Shown here: one piece after another, positions 51,866 through 61,903 of the stretch
Layout of the letters: each line of letters opens with the position of its first letter
Numbering within the stretch: position 1 is the first letter of the stretch
From: Candidatus Andeanibacterium colombiense
GTDB taxonomy: Bacteria; Pseudomonadota; Alphaproteobacteria; Sphingomonadales; Sphingomonadaceae
DNA length: 64,000 bases
Assembly: GCA_029202985.1 (NCBI GenBank)
Contig: CP119316.1
Location: 1,550,001-1,614,000 of the forward strand
Direction: 5' to 3'
Notes under the pieces: generated by a model
What the model was told of the DNA's origin: nothing
The model's database searches: none
The model's input: only the letters and a program-made list of their open reading frames with translations
Made by a program: the position numbers and the translations under genes

Positions 51866-53203
51866 ATGACGCGCAAATATTTCGGCACCGACGGCATCCG
51901 CGGCCGCGCCAATGCCGGGCTGCTGACGCCCGCGACCGCGATGAAGGTCGGCCAGGCGGCGGGTCGCCACTTCCTGCGCGGCGCCCACCGGCACCGGGTG
52001 GTGATCGGCAAGGACACGCGCCTTTCGGGCTATATGATGGAGACCGCGCTGGTCAGCGGCTTCACCAGCGTCGGCATGGATGTGATCCTGACCGGACCGC
52101 TGCCGACCCCGGCGATCGCCTTGCTCACCCGCGAGATGCGCGCAGATATTGGCGTGATGATCTCGGCCAGCCACAACCCTTTCCCCGACAACGGAATCAA
52201 ATTGTTCGGCCCCGACGGGTTCAAATTGTCGGACGAGGACGAGCTGGCGATCGAGGCCGCAATGGAGGAGGACATCCCCCTCGCCCAGGCCGACGCGATC
52301 GGCCGCGCGCGGCGGATAGACGATGCGCGCGGACGCTACATCCACGCGATCAAGCAGTCGCTGCCCGACGAGATCCGCCTCGACGGGCTCAAGATCGTGG
52401 TCGATTGCGCGAATGGCGCGGCCTACACCGTCGCCCCCAGCGCGATCTGGGAACTCGGCGCCGAAGTGATCGCGATGGGGGTGGAGCCCAACGGCCTCAA
52501 CATCAACGACGGGGTCGGCTCGACTTCGCTCGATGCGCTCAAGGCCCGGGTGGTCGCGGAAAATGCCGACATCGGCATCGCGCTCGACGGCGATGCCGAC
52601 CGCCTGATCGTGATCGACGAGACCGGCGCGACGGTCGACGGCGACCAGATCATGGCGCTGATCGGCTCGCGCATGGCGGAGAGCGGCGAGCTGCGAGGCG
52701 GCGGCGTGGTCGCGACGGTAATGTCGAACCTCGGCCTCGAACGCTTCCTCGCGGGCAAGGGCCTCGAACTGGTCCGCACCAAGGTCGGCGACCGCCATGT
52801 GCTCGAGGCGATGCGCAAGGGCGGCTATAATGTGGGCGGCGAGCAATCGGGCCACATGATCCTGCTCGACCATGCGACCACCGGCGACGGCAGCATCGCG
52901 GCGCTGCAGGTGCTCGCGGCGCTGGTCCAGTCGGGCGGGAAGGCGAGCGAATTGCTGCATCTGTTCGATCCGGTGCCGCAGCTTCTCAAAAACGTCCGCT
53001 ATGCCGGCGGCGCGCCGCTCGAACACGCGGCGGTCAAGGCGGTGATCGCCGAGGCCGAGGCCGCGCTCGCGGGCCGGGGCCGGCTGGTAATCCGTCCCTC
53101 GGGCACGGAACCGCTGATCCGGGTGATGGCCGAAGGCGACGACGAGGCGCAGGTGAAGCAGGTCGTGAACGATATCTGCGCGGCGGTCGAGGCGGCGGTC
53201 TGA
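51866..53203 (+). CDS. glmM: Phosphoglucosamine mutase GlmM
   Basis: Converts glucosamine-6-phosphate to glucosamine-1-phosphate for peptidoglycan and LPS; 445 aa. The phosphoserine is Ser102 in MISASHNPFPDNGIK; metal-binding DGDADR is in IALDGDADRLIV; sugar-binding GGEQSGHMI and the phosphate-binding RPSGTEPLIRVM are present. GGGAGG precedes the ATG. Its stop overlaps the start of the DUF1272 gene (TGATG), which in turn overlaps thiD. Confidence 0.95.
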   Translation: MTRKYFGTDGIRGRANAGLLTPATAMKVGQAAGRHFLRGAHRHRVVIGKDTRLSGYMMETALVSGFTSVGMDVILTGPLPTPAIALLTREMRADIGVMISASHNPFPDNGIKLFGPDGFKLSDEDELAIEAAMEEDIPLAQADAIGRARRIDDARGRYIHAIKQSLPDEIRLDGLKIVVDCANGAAYTVAPSAIWELGAEVIAMGVEPNGLNINDGVGSTSLDALKARVVAENADIGIALDGDADRLIVIDETGATVDGDQIMALIGSRMAESGELRGGGVVATVMSNLGLERFLAGKGLELVRTKVGDRHVLEAMRKGGYNVGGEQSGHMILLDHATTGDGSIAALQVLAALVQSGGKASELLHLFDPVPQLLKNVRYAGGAPLEHAAVKAVIAEAEAALAGRGRLVIRPSGTEPLIRVMAEGDDEAQVKQVVNDICAAVEAAV

Positions 53204-53426
53204 TGGCGCTTGAGATGCGCCCGGACTGCGAACGCTGCGGCGCGGATTTGCCCGCCGAACACGGCGGCGCGTTCATCTGCAGCTTCGAATGCACCTTCTG
53301 CGCCGAATGCGCCGATGCGCTGGACGAGCGTTGCCCGAATTGCGGCGGCGAATTGCTGGACCGGCCGACGCGGGCGAAGAAATGGCATGAGAAGCATCCG
53401 CCCGCGACGGAGCGGCGTTTCAAGGG

Positions 53427-53430
<4 letters not shown>
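53203..53430 (+). CDS. DUF1272 zinc-binding protein
   Basis: A 75-aa protein with the DUF1272 cysteine set CERCGADLP, CSFECTFCAECADAL and CPNCGGELLDRP, presumably binding two zinc ions. It overlaps glmM by one base and thiD by four, so it is co-translated. Function unknown. Confidence 0.9.
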
Positions 53431-54179
<749 letters not shown>

Positions 54180-54205
54180 CGCTTTCCCTCGCACTTCTTC
54201 TCCTG

Positions 54206-54343
54206 TCATCCTGAACTTGTTTCAGGATCCATCGTGCCTGACGCGTAGAGGTAAGTGCCAAACGCGACTTCGCGGTGAGGTTGGCCCTCGCTACCCCGAT
54301 CCGGGCAAACCGAGAAATGGATCCTGAAACAAGTTCAGGATGA
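54206..54343. repeat. Perfect 27-bp inverted repeat (TCCTGAACTTGTTTCAGGA type)
   Basis: The arms are 54206-54232 and 54317-54343, exact complements, separated by 84 bp. Each arm is itself partly palindromic. It could fold into a large hairpin at the end of the glmM-thiD transcript and looks like a paired REP element. Confidence 0.8.
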
Positions 54344-54729
54344 CGGTGGGTCTGTCGATTTAGCTTGACAAACGAACCATATTGGTTATTTGAGATATAC
54401 GGGTGCGGGGGCCAAGCGCTTCGCTCTTGCTTCCGCATTAGGCCGGTGTCTCGCGGGCCGGGATAGTCTTAGGATTGTCCTGCCGGTGGCGCCAGTAACG
54501 CCTGACGGGTCAGAAGGGGGCTGCACACCTGCGAGCTCTAACCTGCCTCCTCCGTCGGGAAAGGGCCGAGCGAGCAAGTTTACAGCATTAGTCTTGCCCG
54601 CCGTTCGCAAACCAAAACTACGCTGAACCGCCAGCTCACCCGCTGGCGCTGCGATGCACCGGCCTTGGCCCGTACACCCGCTCCTCTCCAGGCGTTAGCC
54701 CGGCCTCGCCAGCGGGCGAAAAAACGCGC
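54344..54729. other. 386-bp gene-free region
   Basis: Between the inverted repeat and the end of the LOG-family gene. Open frames of 74-78 codons exist on both strands but show no family resemblance or ribosome sites. No tRNA, tmRNA or SRP RNA signature was recognised. Confidence 0.5.
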
Positions 54730-55623
54730 CTAAAGCTCCCCGTTCCCGCCTTCCTTGATCTTGTAGAACTCGCGGATGCAGTCCCATGCCTCTTCGGCGG
54801 TCTCGCACCAGCTGAACAGGTCGAGGTCGTTGCGGCTGATCACGCCTTCCTCGGCCAGTGCCTCGAAATTGACGATCCGGTCCCAGAAAGCCTTGCCGAA
54901 CAGCAGCACCGGGATCGGCTTCATCTTGCTGGTCTGGATCAGCGTCAGCGTTTCGAACAATTCGTCCATCGTGCCGAAACCGCCGGGGAACACCGCCAGC
55001 GCCCTCGCACGGATCAGGAAGTGCATCTTGCGCAGCGCGAAATAGTGGAAGCGGAACGAGAGGTAGGGCGTGACGTAATGGTTCGGCGCCTGTTCGTGCG
55101 GCAGCACGATGTTGAGCCCGATCGATTCGGCCCCGCCGTCGCTCGCGCCCTTGTTGGCCGCTTCCATGATCGACGGCCCGCCGCCCGAGCAGACCACGAA
55201 CTGGCGCTGCCCGTCCTCGATGATCGCCTTCTCGCTGACCATCTTCGCGAGCTTGTAGGCCTCTTCGTAATAGCGCGCCTTGGCCGCGAGGCTCTCGACC
55301 ACCTTGCGCTCGGCCTCGGGCAGCTCGGCCGCGCCCTTCAGCGCGGTCTCGACCGCCTCCGGAGGCGGGATGCGGGCGGAGCCGTAGAACACGATGGTCG
55401 AACCGATCCGCGCCTCGTCCATCTCCATCTCGGGCTTGAGCAGCTCGAGCTGGAAGCGGATCGGGCGCAATTCCTCGCGCAGGATGAAATCGGCATCGCG
55501 GAACGCCAGGCGATAGGCCGGGTGCTGGGTCTGCGGCGTCTGGGCCGGCTGCGCCTCGCTGAAGGCGGCCTCCTGCTCGGCGCGGTAGAATTTCCGGTGG
55601 GTCAAATCGTGCTCGTCAGCCAC
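54730..55623 (-). CDS. LOG family protein (TIGR00730-type Rossmann fold)
   Basis: A 297-aa protein with the phosphoribohydrolase-like core: TIVFYGSARIPPPEA, VVCSGGGPSIMEAANKGA and the signature AVFPGGFGTMDELFETLTLIQ. Members of the smaller LOG branch hydrolyse nucleoside monophosphates (cytokinin-activating type); this longer version has an uncharacterised ~95-residue N-terminus. GTG at 55623 with AAAGG six bases upstream was taken as start; the open frame far upstream is the antisense of the GMC gene. Confidence 0.85.
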   Translation of the reverse strand: MADEHDLTHRKFYRAEQEAAFSEAQPAQTPQTQHPAYRLAFRDADFILREELRPIRFQLELLKPEMEMDEARIGSTIVFYGSARIPPPEAVETALKGAAELPEAERKVVESLAAKARYYEEAYKLAKMVSEKAIIEDGQRQFVVCSGGGPSIMEAANKGASDGGAESIGLNIVLPHEQAPNHYVTPYLSFRFHYFALRKMHFLIRARALAVFPGGFGTMDELFETLTLIQTSKMKPIPVLLFGKAFWDRIVNFEALAEEGVISRNDLDLFSWCETAEEAWDCIREFYKIKEGGNGEL

Positions 55624-55719
55624 TGCGAGCCTTTCTGGATAGGGGGCAGATCGGGAAACGTGCCTAGAATTACCGCCCGCACTTGAAAAGCGCTCATTGG
55701 GGCGGGTAGCGAGCGGGTC

Positions 55720-57336
55720 ATGAGCGAAACAGATTTCATCGTCGTGGGCGCGGGCAGCGCCGGGTGCGTGCTGGCGGCAAGGCTGAGCGAGGATCCGGGC
55801 AACCGGGTGACGCTGCTCGAAGCCGGCGGCAAGGACGATGCGCTGATCGTCAGCATGCCGCTCGCCTGGATGCAGGTCTCCTCCACCCCCGAATATGGCT
55901 GGGGCGACGTGAGCGAGCCCGATCCCCATCTCGACGGCCGCAGCCAGCCGCTGCCGCGCGGCAAGATGCTGGGCGGGTGCAGCTCGATCAACGGGACGAT
56001 GTATATCCGCGGCGCGGCCGCCGATTACGACAGCTGGCGCGACGCGGGCCTGAACGGCTGGGGCTATGCCGACGTGCTGCCCTATTTCAAGAAGGCCGAG
56101 ACCAACTGGCGCGGCGCGGGCCCCGAACATGGCGGAGCGGGGCCGCTGAGCGTGACCCCGATGAAAACCCATCCCGAGCTGTTCCCGGCCTTCCTCGAAA
56201 CCGCGAACGCCCTCGGCTATCCGGCGACCGACGATTTCAACGTCGCGCGGCCCGACGGCTTCTCGATCCCCGATTGCACGATCGACCACGGCCGCCGCCA
56301 CAGCACCTCGCGCGCCTATCTCGAGCCGGCGATGAAGCGGCCCAACCTGCGGGTCGAGACCGGCGCGCAGGTCCGCCGGGTGCTGTTCGAAGGGACGCGC
56401 GCGGTCGGCGTCGAATACGAGCAGGACGGCCGGATCAAGACCCTGCGCGCGGGCCGCGAAGTACTGCTGAGCGGCGGCGCGTTCAATTCGCCGCAATTGC
56501 TGCTGCTGTCGGGGATCGGCCCGGCGGCGCATCTGCGCGACAAGGGTGTGGAGGTGCTGCACGACCTGCCCGGAGTGGGGCGGAACCTGCAGGATCATCC
56601 GATCGGCCTGACCTTCTGGGCCGCGGCGAAGCAGAATACCTTCGAGAACGATTTGCGGGTCGACCGGCTCGCGGCGAACGTCGTGCGCTGGATGCTGACC
56701 GGCAAGGGCACCCCGGCGCAGAGCCCGCTGACGATCCAGGGTTTCCTGCGCTCGGACCCGGGGCAGCAGCGGCCCGACATCCAGTTCCAGGTCAGCCATG
56801 TGTCCTACGCCGCGAAGCCGTGGTTCCCCGGCTGGCGCAAGGGCGCGGGCCACCAGATCTCCTCCGGCGCGATCCTGCTCAACCCGGCGAGCCGCGGGCA
56901 TGTCCAGCTCAGGAGCGGCGACCCGAGGGACCTCGCGAGCATCCAGCTCAACTTCCTTGCCGCGGAGAGCGACCGCGCGACGATGCGCGACATGATCAGG
57001 TTCCAGCGCCGCTTCTTCGCGACCGCCCCGGCGAGCACCTACGTCGCCGCAGAGATCGCCCCCGGCCCCGCCGCGCTGGACGACGACGCGATCGATGCCT
57101 GGCTGCGCGCGACGGTGATGAGCGCCGCCCACCCCGCCTGCACCTGCGCGATGGGCACCGGGCCCGATGCCGTGCTCGACGCCGAATTGAAGGTCCGCGG
57201 AATCGAAGGGCTGCGGGTGGTCGATGTCTCGGCCATGCCGAACATCATCCGCGGCAACACCAACGCCCCGGCGATCATGATCGCCGAGAAGGCCGCGGAT
57301 ATGATCCTGGGGAAGGGCGTTCCGGCCGCTGGGTGA
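55720..57336 (+). CDS. GMC-family FAD oxidoreductase (choline dehydrogenase-like)
   Basis: A 538-aa flavoprotein with FIVVGAGSAGCVLAARLSED at the N-terminus, the GMC signature PRGKMLGGCSSINGTMYIRG, the second signature GAFNSPQLLLLSGIGP and the C-terminal active-site His/Asn in HPACTCAMG and GNTNAPAIM. It is divergent from the LOG-family gene. It resembles the first GMC protein (2288-3898) in layout but is a separate paralogue. Substrate unknown. Confidence 0.9.
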   Translation: MSETDFIVVGAGSAGCVLAARLSEDPGNRVTLLEAGGKDDALIVSMPLAWMQVSSTPEYGWGDVSEPDPHLDGRSQPLPRGKMLGGCSSINGTMYIRGAAADYDSWRDAGLNGWGYADVLPYFKKAETNWRGAGPEHGGAGPLSVTPMKTHPELFPAFLETANALGYPATDDFNVARPDGFSIPDCTIDHGRRHSTSRAYLEPAMKRPNLRVETGAQVRRVLFEGTRAVGVEYEQDGRIKTLRAGREVLLSGGAFNSPQLLLLSGIGPAAHLRDKGVEVLHDLPGVGRNLQDHPIGLTFWAAAKQNTFENDLRVDRLAANVVRWMLTGKGTPAQSPLTIQGFLRSDPGQQRPDIQFQVSHVSYAAKPWFPGWRKGAGHQISSGAILLNPASRGHVQLRSGDPRDLASIQLNFLAAESDRATMRDMIRFQRRFFATAPASTYVAAEIAPGPAALDDDAIDAWLRATVMSAAHPACTCAMGTGPDAVLDAELKVRGIEGLRVVDVSAMPNIIRGNTNAPAIMIAEKAADMILGKGVPAAG

Positions 57337-57349
57337 GGGCGGAAAAAAC

Positions 57350-57423
57350 TGGATGCCCCGTGAGGATTCGAACCTCAATAGACGGAGTCAGAGTCCGTAG
57401 TCTTACCGTTAGACGACGGGGCA
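57350..57423 (-). tRNA. tRNA-Gln (anticodon CUG), with encoded CCA
   Basis: 71 nt plus CCA. Acceptor TGCCCCG pairs with CGGGGCA, anticodon stem ACGGA/TCCGT encloses CTCTGAC with anticodon CTG, and the T stem is TGAGG/CCTCA around TTCGAAT. It lies 13 bp after the GMC gene on the opposite strand. Confidence 0.95.
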
Positions 57424-57576
57424 GCACAGGGGCGCGCCTCTAAGCCGCCGGCCGGGCGAGGTCAAGGGCCACGCGGCCTCATTTGCGCACCGCTTGCCCC
57501 CTCCGGCGCATCGCGCTAGCTTGGCCGCAAGTACCCGGCCCCCTGGCGGGCGGGATGAGAACAGAAAGATCGAGCA

Positions 57577-58773
57577 ATGGCGGATTTCACTCCGCCGGAA
57601 AGTCCGCGGGCGGCCCCGCGCAGGCCCCGCGCTTCCGGCACCCGGCAGGGAGGCGGCAAAGGTGCGTCCCCTCCCAAGGCGCAGGCGCAGCCGAAATCGC
57701 AGGCGCAGCCCAAGGCGCAGGCGCCGCGCCGCGATCAGGCTCGCCGGCCGGGCCCGCCGCTGCAGCGCAATTCCTATGCGGCGATCGATCTCGGGACCAA
57801 CAATTGCCGGCTGCTGATCGCGCGGCCTTCGGGCGACAATTTCACCGTGATCGATGCGTTCAGCCGGGTAGTCCGGCTCGGCGAAGGGCTCGCGCAGACC
57901 GGCCGCCTGAGCGACGAGGCGATGGACCGCGCGGTCGGCGCGCTCAGGATCTGCGCGGACAAGCTCAAGCGCCGCAACGTCCACCTCGCGCATTCGGTCG
58001 CGACCGAGGCCTGCCGACGGGCCAGCAACGGCGCCGAATTCATCGAGCGCGTGCGGCGCGAGACCGGGATCGCGCTGAATGTGATCTCGGCCGGCGAGGA
58101 AGCGCGGCTGGCGGTGCTCGGCTGCCACATATTGCTCGAGGACGGGACCGGCCCGGCGGTAATCTTCGACATCGGCGGCGGATCGACCGAGCTGGTGCTG
58201 ATCGAACAGGGCGGCGGCCCGGTGCCCGAGATTGTCGACTGGCAGAGCGTTCCCTGGGGCGTGGTCTCGCTGACCGAAACCTGCGGGCATGACGAGAGCA
58301 CGGCCGAGAGCCGCGCCGCGCGCTATGCCGAGATGCGCCAGCGCGTCGCCGACAGCTTCGCGACCTTCGCCGAGCGGATCGCCCCGGCCCGGACGCCGGA
58401 TTTGCGCCTGCTCGGCACCAGCGGCACGGTCACGACCCTCGCCAGCGTCCATCTCGAACTGCCGCAATACGACCGCAAGGCGGTCGACGGGCTGGTCGTC
58501 CCGGCCGAATCGATGCGCGCGATCAGCGCCAATCTTTCGACCCTGTCGCCCGAGGAGCGCCGCCAGCTGCCCTGCATCGGCAGTGAGCGGGCCGACCTGG
58601 TGGTGGCCGGCTGCGCGATCCTCGAGGCGATTCTCGACATCTGGCCGGCCGACCGGCTCGGCGTGGCCGACCGCGGCATCCGCGAGGGCATCTTGCGCAA
58701 TCTGATGAGCGCCGACAACGACGGCGAACTCGCCCGCGCGAGCCTGCGCGACACCAGGCGGGCCGCGCGATGA
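57577..58773 (+). CDS. Ppx/GppA phosphatase family protein
   Basis: A 398-aa exopolyphosphatase / pppGpp phosphohydrolase family enzyme. The actin-like phosphate motifs are AAIDLGTNNCRLLIA and FDIGGGSTELVLI; ATEACRRASNGAEFI and GTSGTVTTLASVHL are also present. The first ~65 residues are a low-complexity Pro/Ala/Gln/Lys tail (KAQAQPKSQAQPKAQAP) not found in the core family. Its stop overlaps the rlmE start (ATGA), so the two form an operon. Confidence 0.88.
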   Translation: MADFTPPESPRAAPRRPRASGTRQGGGKGASPPKAQAQPKSQAQPKAQAPRRDQARRPGPPLQRNSYAAIDLGTNNCRLLIARPSGDNFTVIDAFSRVVRLGEGLAQTGRLSDEAMDRAVGALRICADKLKRRNVHLAHSVATEACRRASNGAEFIERVRRETGIALNVISAGEEARLAVLGCHILLEDGTGPAVIFDIGGGSTELVLIEQGGGPVPEIVDWQSVPWGVVSLTETCGHDESTAESRAARYAEMRQRVADSFATFAERIAPARTPDLRLLGTSGTVTTLASVHLELPQYDRKAVDGLVVPAESMRAISANLSTLSPEERRQLPCIGSERADLVVAGCAILEAILDIWPADRLGVADRGIREGILRNLMSADNDGELARASLRDTRRAAR

Positions 58774-59432
58774 CCGGTTCAAGCAAGGACCCGGTCAAGC
58801 GGGTGAAGACCGCGCGCGGGCGCACCGCCTCATCGACCCGCTGGCTCTCGCGCCAGCTCAACGACCCCTATGTCCGCCAGGCCAAGGCCGAAGGCTATCG
58901 CAGCCGCGCCGCCTACAAGCTGATCGAGCTGGACGAGAAATTCGCGCTGCTGAAGCGCGCCAAGCGGGTCGTCGATCTCGGCATCACCCCCGGCGGATGG
59001 AGCCAGGTGGTGCGCAAGCTCGCGCCCAAGGCGGGCGTGGTCGGCATCGACCTGCTGCCGACCGAGCCGCTGGAGGGCGTGACGATCTTCCAGATGGACT
59101 TCATGGCGGACGAAGCCCCCGCCGCGCTGGAAGCGGCGCTGGACGGGCCGCCCGACCTGGTGCTGTCGGACATGGCGGCGAACACCGTCGGCCACAAGCA
59201 GACCGACCACCTGCGCACGATGGGCCTGGTCGAGACCGCCGCCGATTTCGCGATCTCCACCCTCGCGCCGGGCGGCGCCTTCGTCGCCAAGGTGCTCGCG
59301 GGCGGGACCGACCCGCAGCTGCTGGCGCTGCTCAAGCGGCATTTCGCGACCGTCAAGCACGCCAAGCCCCCGGCCAGCCGCAAGGGCTCGTCGGAGTGGT
59401 ACGTGATCGCTCAGGGGTTCAAGGGCCGCTGA
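58770..59432 (+). CDS. rlmE: 23S rRNA 2'-O-methyltransferase RlmE
   Basis: Methylates U2552 of 23S rRNA; 220 aa. SAM-binding motif VVDLGITPGGWSQ, catalytic Asp in LVLSDMAANTVGHKQTD, catalytic Lys in GGAFVAKVLAGG and the upstream YRSRAAYKL helix. The C-terminal KPPASRKGSSEWYVIA is typical of RrmJ. Coupled to the Ppx gene; its stop codon runs directly into a dispersed palindrome that may act as terminator. Confidence 0.93.
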   Translation: MTGSSKDPVKRVKTARGRTASSTRWLSRQLNDPYVRQAKAEGYRSRAAYKLIELDEKFALLKRAKRVVDLGITPGGWSQVVRKLAPKAGVVGIDLLPTEPLEGVTIFQMDFMADEAPAALEAALDGPPDLVLSDMAANTVGHKQTDHLRTMGLVETAADFAISTLAPGGAFVAKVLAGGTDPQLLALLKRHFATVKHAKPPASRKGSSEWYVIAQGFKGR

Positions 59433-59457
59433 GCCCCTGCGCAGGCAGGGGTCTCAG
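59431..59457. repeat. Dispersed palindrome (CCTGCGCAGGCAGG type)
   Basis: Third copy of the element at 34113-34191. It begins inside the rlmE stop codon, so it lies exactly at the 3' end of the mRNA and could help end transcription. Confidence 0.7.
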
Positions 59458-59496
59458 CCAGTCAGGCACAGGGTCCCGCCGCAGCGGGGTGGGCGC

Positions 59497-60147
59497 TTAC
59501 TTCGCGGCAGCGGCGGCCGGGGCAGCGCCCGCGGCCGGAGCGGCGGCATCGGCCTTGGCATCGCCCGCCGCGGGAGCGGCAGCAGCACCAGCCTTGTCGT
59601 CACCCGCGGCCGGAGCGGCATCCGCCGCCGGAAGCGGCAGGTTCGAACCCTGGGTGTTGAGATAGGCGACGATATTGGCGCGGTCTTCGGCGCTGGAGAG
59701 ACCGGCGAAGGTCATCTTGGTGCCATTGGCGAAGGCGCGCGGGCTGGTGAGCCAGGCATCGAGATTTTCGAAGGTCCACTTGCCGTCCTTGGACTTGAGC
59801 GCATCGGAGAAGGCGAAGCCGCCACGGCCCTCGGCAATCGAATCGCCGACCACGCCGTAGAGATTCGGGCCGATGCCGTTGGCGCCGCCCTGGTTGTCGG
59901 TGTGGCAGGCCATGCACTTGGCGAAGATCGCCTGGCCCTTCGCGACGTCGGCCTTGGCCAGCAGCGACATGAACGACGGGCCGCTGCCCTCGCCTTCGGC
60001 CGCGGCGGCCGCGATCGGGTAGCCGGGCTTCTCCACCTCGTGATGCTTGTCCGCCCGGAAGTACAGACCGCTGACGATCGAGAAGCCGAGGGCCACGATC
60101 GCCGAGAACAGGAACCAGCCAACGATGGTATTGAAGCGGTCGGTCAT
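59497..60147 (-). CDS. Membrane-anchored c-type cytochrome (CycM-like)
   Basis: A 216-aa cytochrome c with an uncleaved-looking N-terminal helix (TIVGWFLFSAIVALGFSIVS), a class I haem-binding CMACH at residues 78-82, and the axial Met in NGTKMTFAG. It probably carries electrons to a terminal oxidase on the periplasmic side. The last ~50 residues are a low-complexity alanine-rich tail with AAPAAGD-type repeats, unusual for the family. It is divergent from pheA. Confidence 0.88.
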   Translation of the reverse strand: MTDRFNTIVGWFLFSAIVALGFSIVSGLYFRADKHHEVEKPGYPIAAAAAEGEGSGPSFMSLLAKADVAKGQAIFAKCMACHTDNQGGANGIGPNLYGVVGDSIAEGRGGFAFSDALKSKDGKWTFENLDAWLTSPRAFANGTKMTFAGLSSAEDRANIVAYLNTQGSNLPLPAADAAPAAGDDKAGAAAAPAAGDAKADAAAPAAGAAPAAAAAK

Positions 60148-60265
60148 CCGAGAATTTTCCGGGAAAAGGTGGAGTTTCGGGCGCCGCTCTAGTCAGCCGC
60201 AGCGCGCTTCGCAAGTGCCATAGTGACTTGTTTGCACGATGGACGGCGACTAGGGCCTTCGCCCG

Positions 60266-61159
60266 ATGCACAGCTTTCCCGCGCCCGCGCTTTCGCTTGT
60301 CGAACAGATGACCGCCTCGGCGGCGATCGACCCGTCGCGGGCGATCGCTTTCCAGGGCGCTCCGGGCGCCAATTCGCACCGCGCGGCGCTGGAATACGCG
60401 CCCGGTTCGCTGCCGCTGCCGTGTTTCAGTTTCGAGGATGCGCTCGATGCGGTGAGCAGCGGGCGCGCCGGGGCCGCGATCATACCGATCGAGAATTCGC
60501 AGCACGGGCGCGTGGCCGATATCCACTTCCTGCTGCCCGAAAGCGGGCTGGCGATCGTCGGCGAATATTTCCTGCAGATCTCTCACACGGTGATGGCGAC
60601 GGGGCCCGGGCCCTTCGCCGCCGCCTATAGCCACCCGCAGGCGCTCGGCCAGACGCGCCATTATTTGCGCGCGAACAACATCGTCCCGGTGCCCTACGCC
60701 GACACCGCCGGCGCCGCCGCCTATGTGAAGGAACTGAACGATCCGACGCTCTGCGCGATCGCGCCGCGGATCGCCGCCGATCTCTACGATCTCGAGATCG
60801 TCGCCGAAAACGTCGAGGATTCGCCCGACAACACCACCCGCTTCGTGGTGCTGGCGAGCGAGCCGCTCGACCCGGCGACGCTGGCGGACGATGTCGCGAT
60901 GACGACCTTCGTGTTCGAGGTGAACAACGTCCCCGCCGCGCTCTACAAGGCGCTCGGGTCGTTCGCGACCAACGGGGTCAACATGACCAAGCTGGAAAGC
61001 TACCAGAAGGGCGCGAGCTTCGCCGCGACCACCTTCTACACCGACATCGTCGGCCGCCCGGGCGAGCCCAATGTCGACCGCGCGCTGGAGGAGCTGGCGT
61101 TCCAGAGCAAGGAGTTCCGCATGCTCGGCTCCTACCGCATGGCGCGCCAGCGGGGCTGA
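60266..61159 (+). CDS. pheA: Prephenate dehydratase
   Basis: Converts prephenate to phenylpyruvate in phenylalanine synthesis; 297 aa, monofunctional. The dehydratase domain begins AIAFQGAPGANSHRAALEY and includes IPIENSQHGRVADIHFLL and the DNTTRFVVL active-site segment. A C-terminal ACT domain (VNNVPAALYKALGSFATNGV, then LESYQKG) provides phenylalanine feedback. No chorismate mutase domain is fused. Confidence 0.93.
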   Translation: MHSFPAPALSLVEQMTASAAIDPSRAIAFQGAPGANSHRAALEYAPGSLPLPCFSFEDALDAVSSGRAGAAIIPIENSQHGRVADIHFLLPESGLAIVGEYFLQISHTVMATGPGPFAAAYSHPQALGQTRHYLRANNIVPVPYADTAGAAAYVKELNDPTLCAIAPRIAADLYDLEIVAENVEDSPDNTTRFVVLASEPLDPATLADDVAMTTFVFEVNNVPAALYKALGSFATNGVNMTKLESYQKGASFAATTFYTDIVGRPGEPNVDRALEELAFQSKEFRMLGSYRMARQRG

Positions 61160-61216
61160 CCCCGGGCTTTCCCGGCCTTGCGCCGGGACCCGGCGCATGC
61201 CACCACTCGGTTCCTG

Positions 61217-61903
61217 ATGGGGGCCGCCGCCGACACCGCCGACACCGCCGCCGCCGCCCACCCCGCGGCGCACGATCCTGCGCGCGCGTGGGAAGCGATC
61301 CGCGCGAATCACGAGATCCAGTACGCCCCGATCGCCCCGCCCAAGATCGATCCGCCGCCCGGCTGGCTCACCCAGTTCCTGAAGTGGCTGGCCAGGGTGA
61401 TGAGGCCGGTCGGCGATGCGCTGGGGGTGTCGTGGCCGGTGCTGCAGTGGATCCTGATCGGCATCGCGGCGCTGCTGGTCGCGTTCCTGCTGTGGAAACT
61501 GCTTGCGCCGATCGCGCGGATCAGGCGCGAGCGCAAGCAGGCGGAGGAGCAGGCCGAGCACGACTGGGCGCCCGACCGCGAGGCGGTGCTGTCGCTGCTC
61601 GGCGATGCCGACCGGCTCGCGGGCGAAGGGCGCTTCGACGAGGCGACCCGCCTGCTGCTCCAGCGCAGCGTCGACCAGATCGCCGAAGCGCGGCCCGAGT
61701 GGCTCGGCCCGTCGAGCACCGCGCGCGAGATCGCCGCGCTGCCCGCGCTGCCCGAACGCGCGCGCGGCGCATTCCGCACGATCGCCGAGCGGGTCGAACG
61801 CAGCTTGTTCGCGCTGCGCCGGCTCGACGCGGAAGACTGGCAGGCGGCCCGCGCCGCCTATGCCGATTTCGCGCTTCACGACCTGAAGCGCGGCGCCGCA
61901 TGA
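61217..61903 (+). CDS. DUF4129 domain membrane protein
   Basis: A 228-aa protein with one central membrane helix (LQWILIGIAALLVAFLLWKL) and a C-terminal cytoplasmic DUF4129-like region (DADRLAGEGRFDEATRLLLQ; RRLDAEDWQAARAAYADF). An in-frame start at 61178 is possible; ATG 61217 fits better. First of a coupled gene set with the DUF4350-type protein and the MoxR ATPase. Confidence 0.75.
   Translation: MGAAADTADTAAAAHPAAHDPARAWEAIRANHEIQYAPIAPPKIDPPPGWLTQFLKWLARVMRPVGDALGVSWPVLQWILIGIAALLVAFLLWKLLAPIARIRRERKQAEEQAEHDWAPDREAVLSLLGDADRLAGEGRFDEATRLLLQRSVDQIAEARPEWLGPSSTAREIAALPALPERARGAFRTIAERVERSLFALRRLDAEDWQAARAAYADFALHDLKRGAA

Noticed and set aside
50450..53203. 917-codon plus-strand frame as an extended GlmM
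   Set aside because: The first ~470 codons are antisense to the DAACS symporter; GlmM starts at 51866 behind GGGAGG.
54344..54729. tmRNA, SRP RNA or TPP riboswitch near thiD
   Set aside because: No recognisable core motif of these RNAs, and the region lies downstream of thiD rather than upstream.
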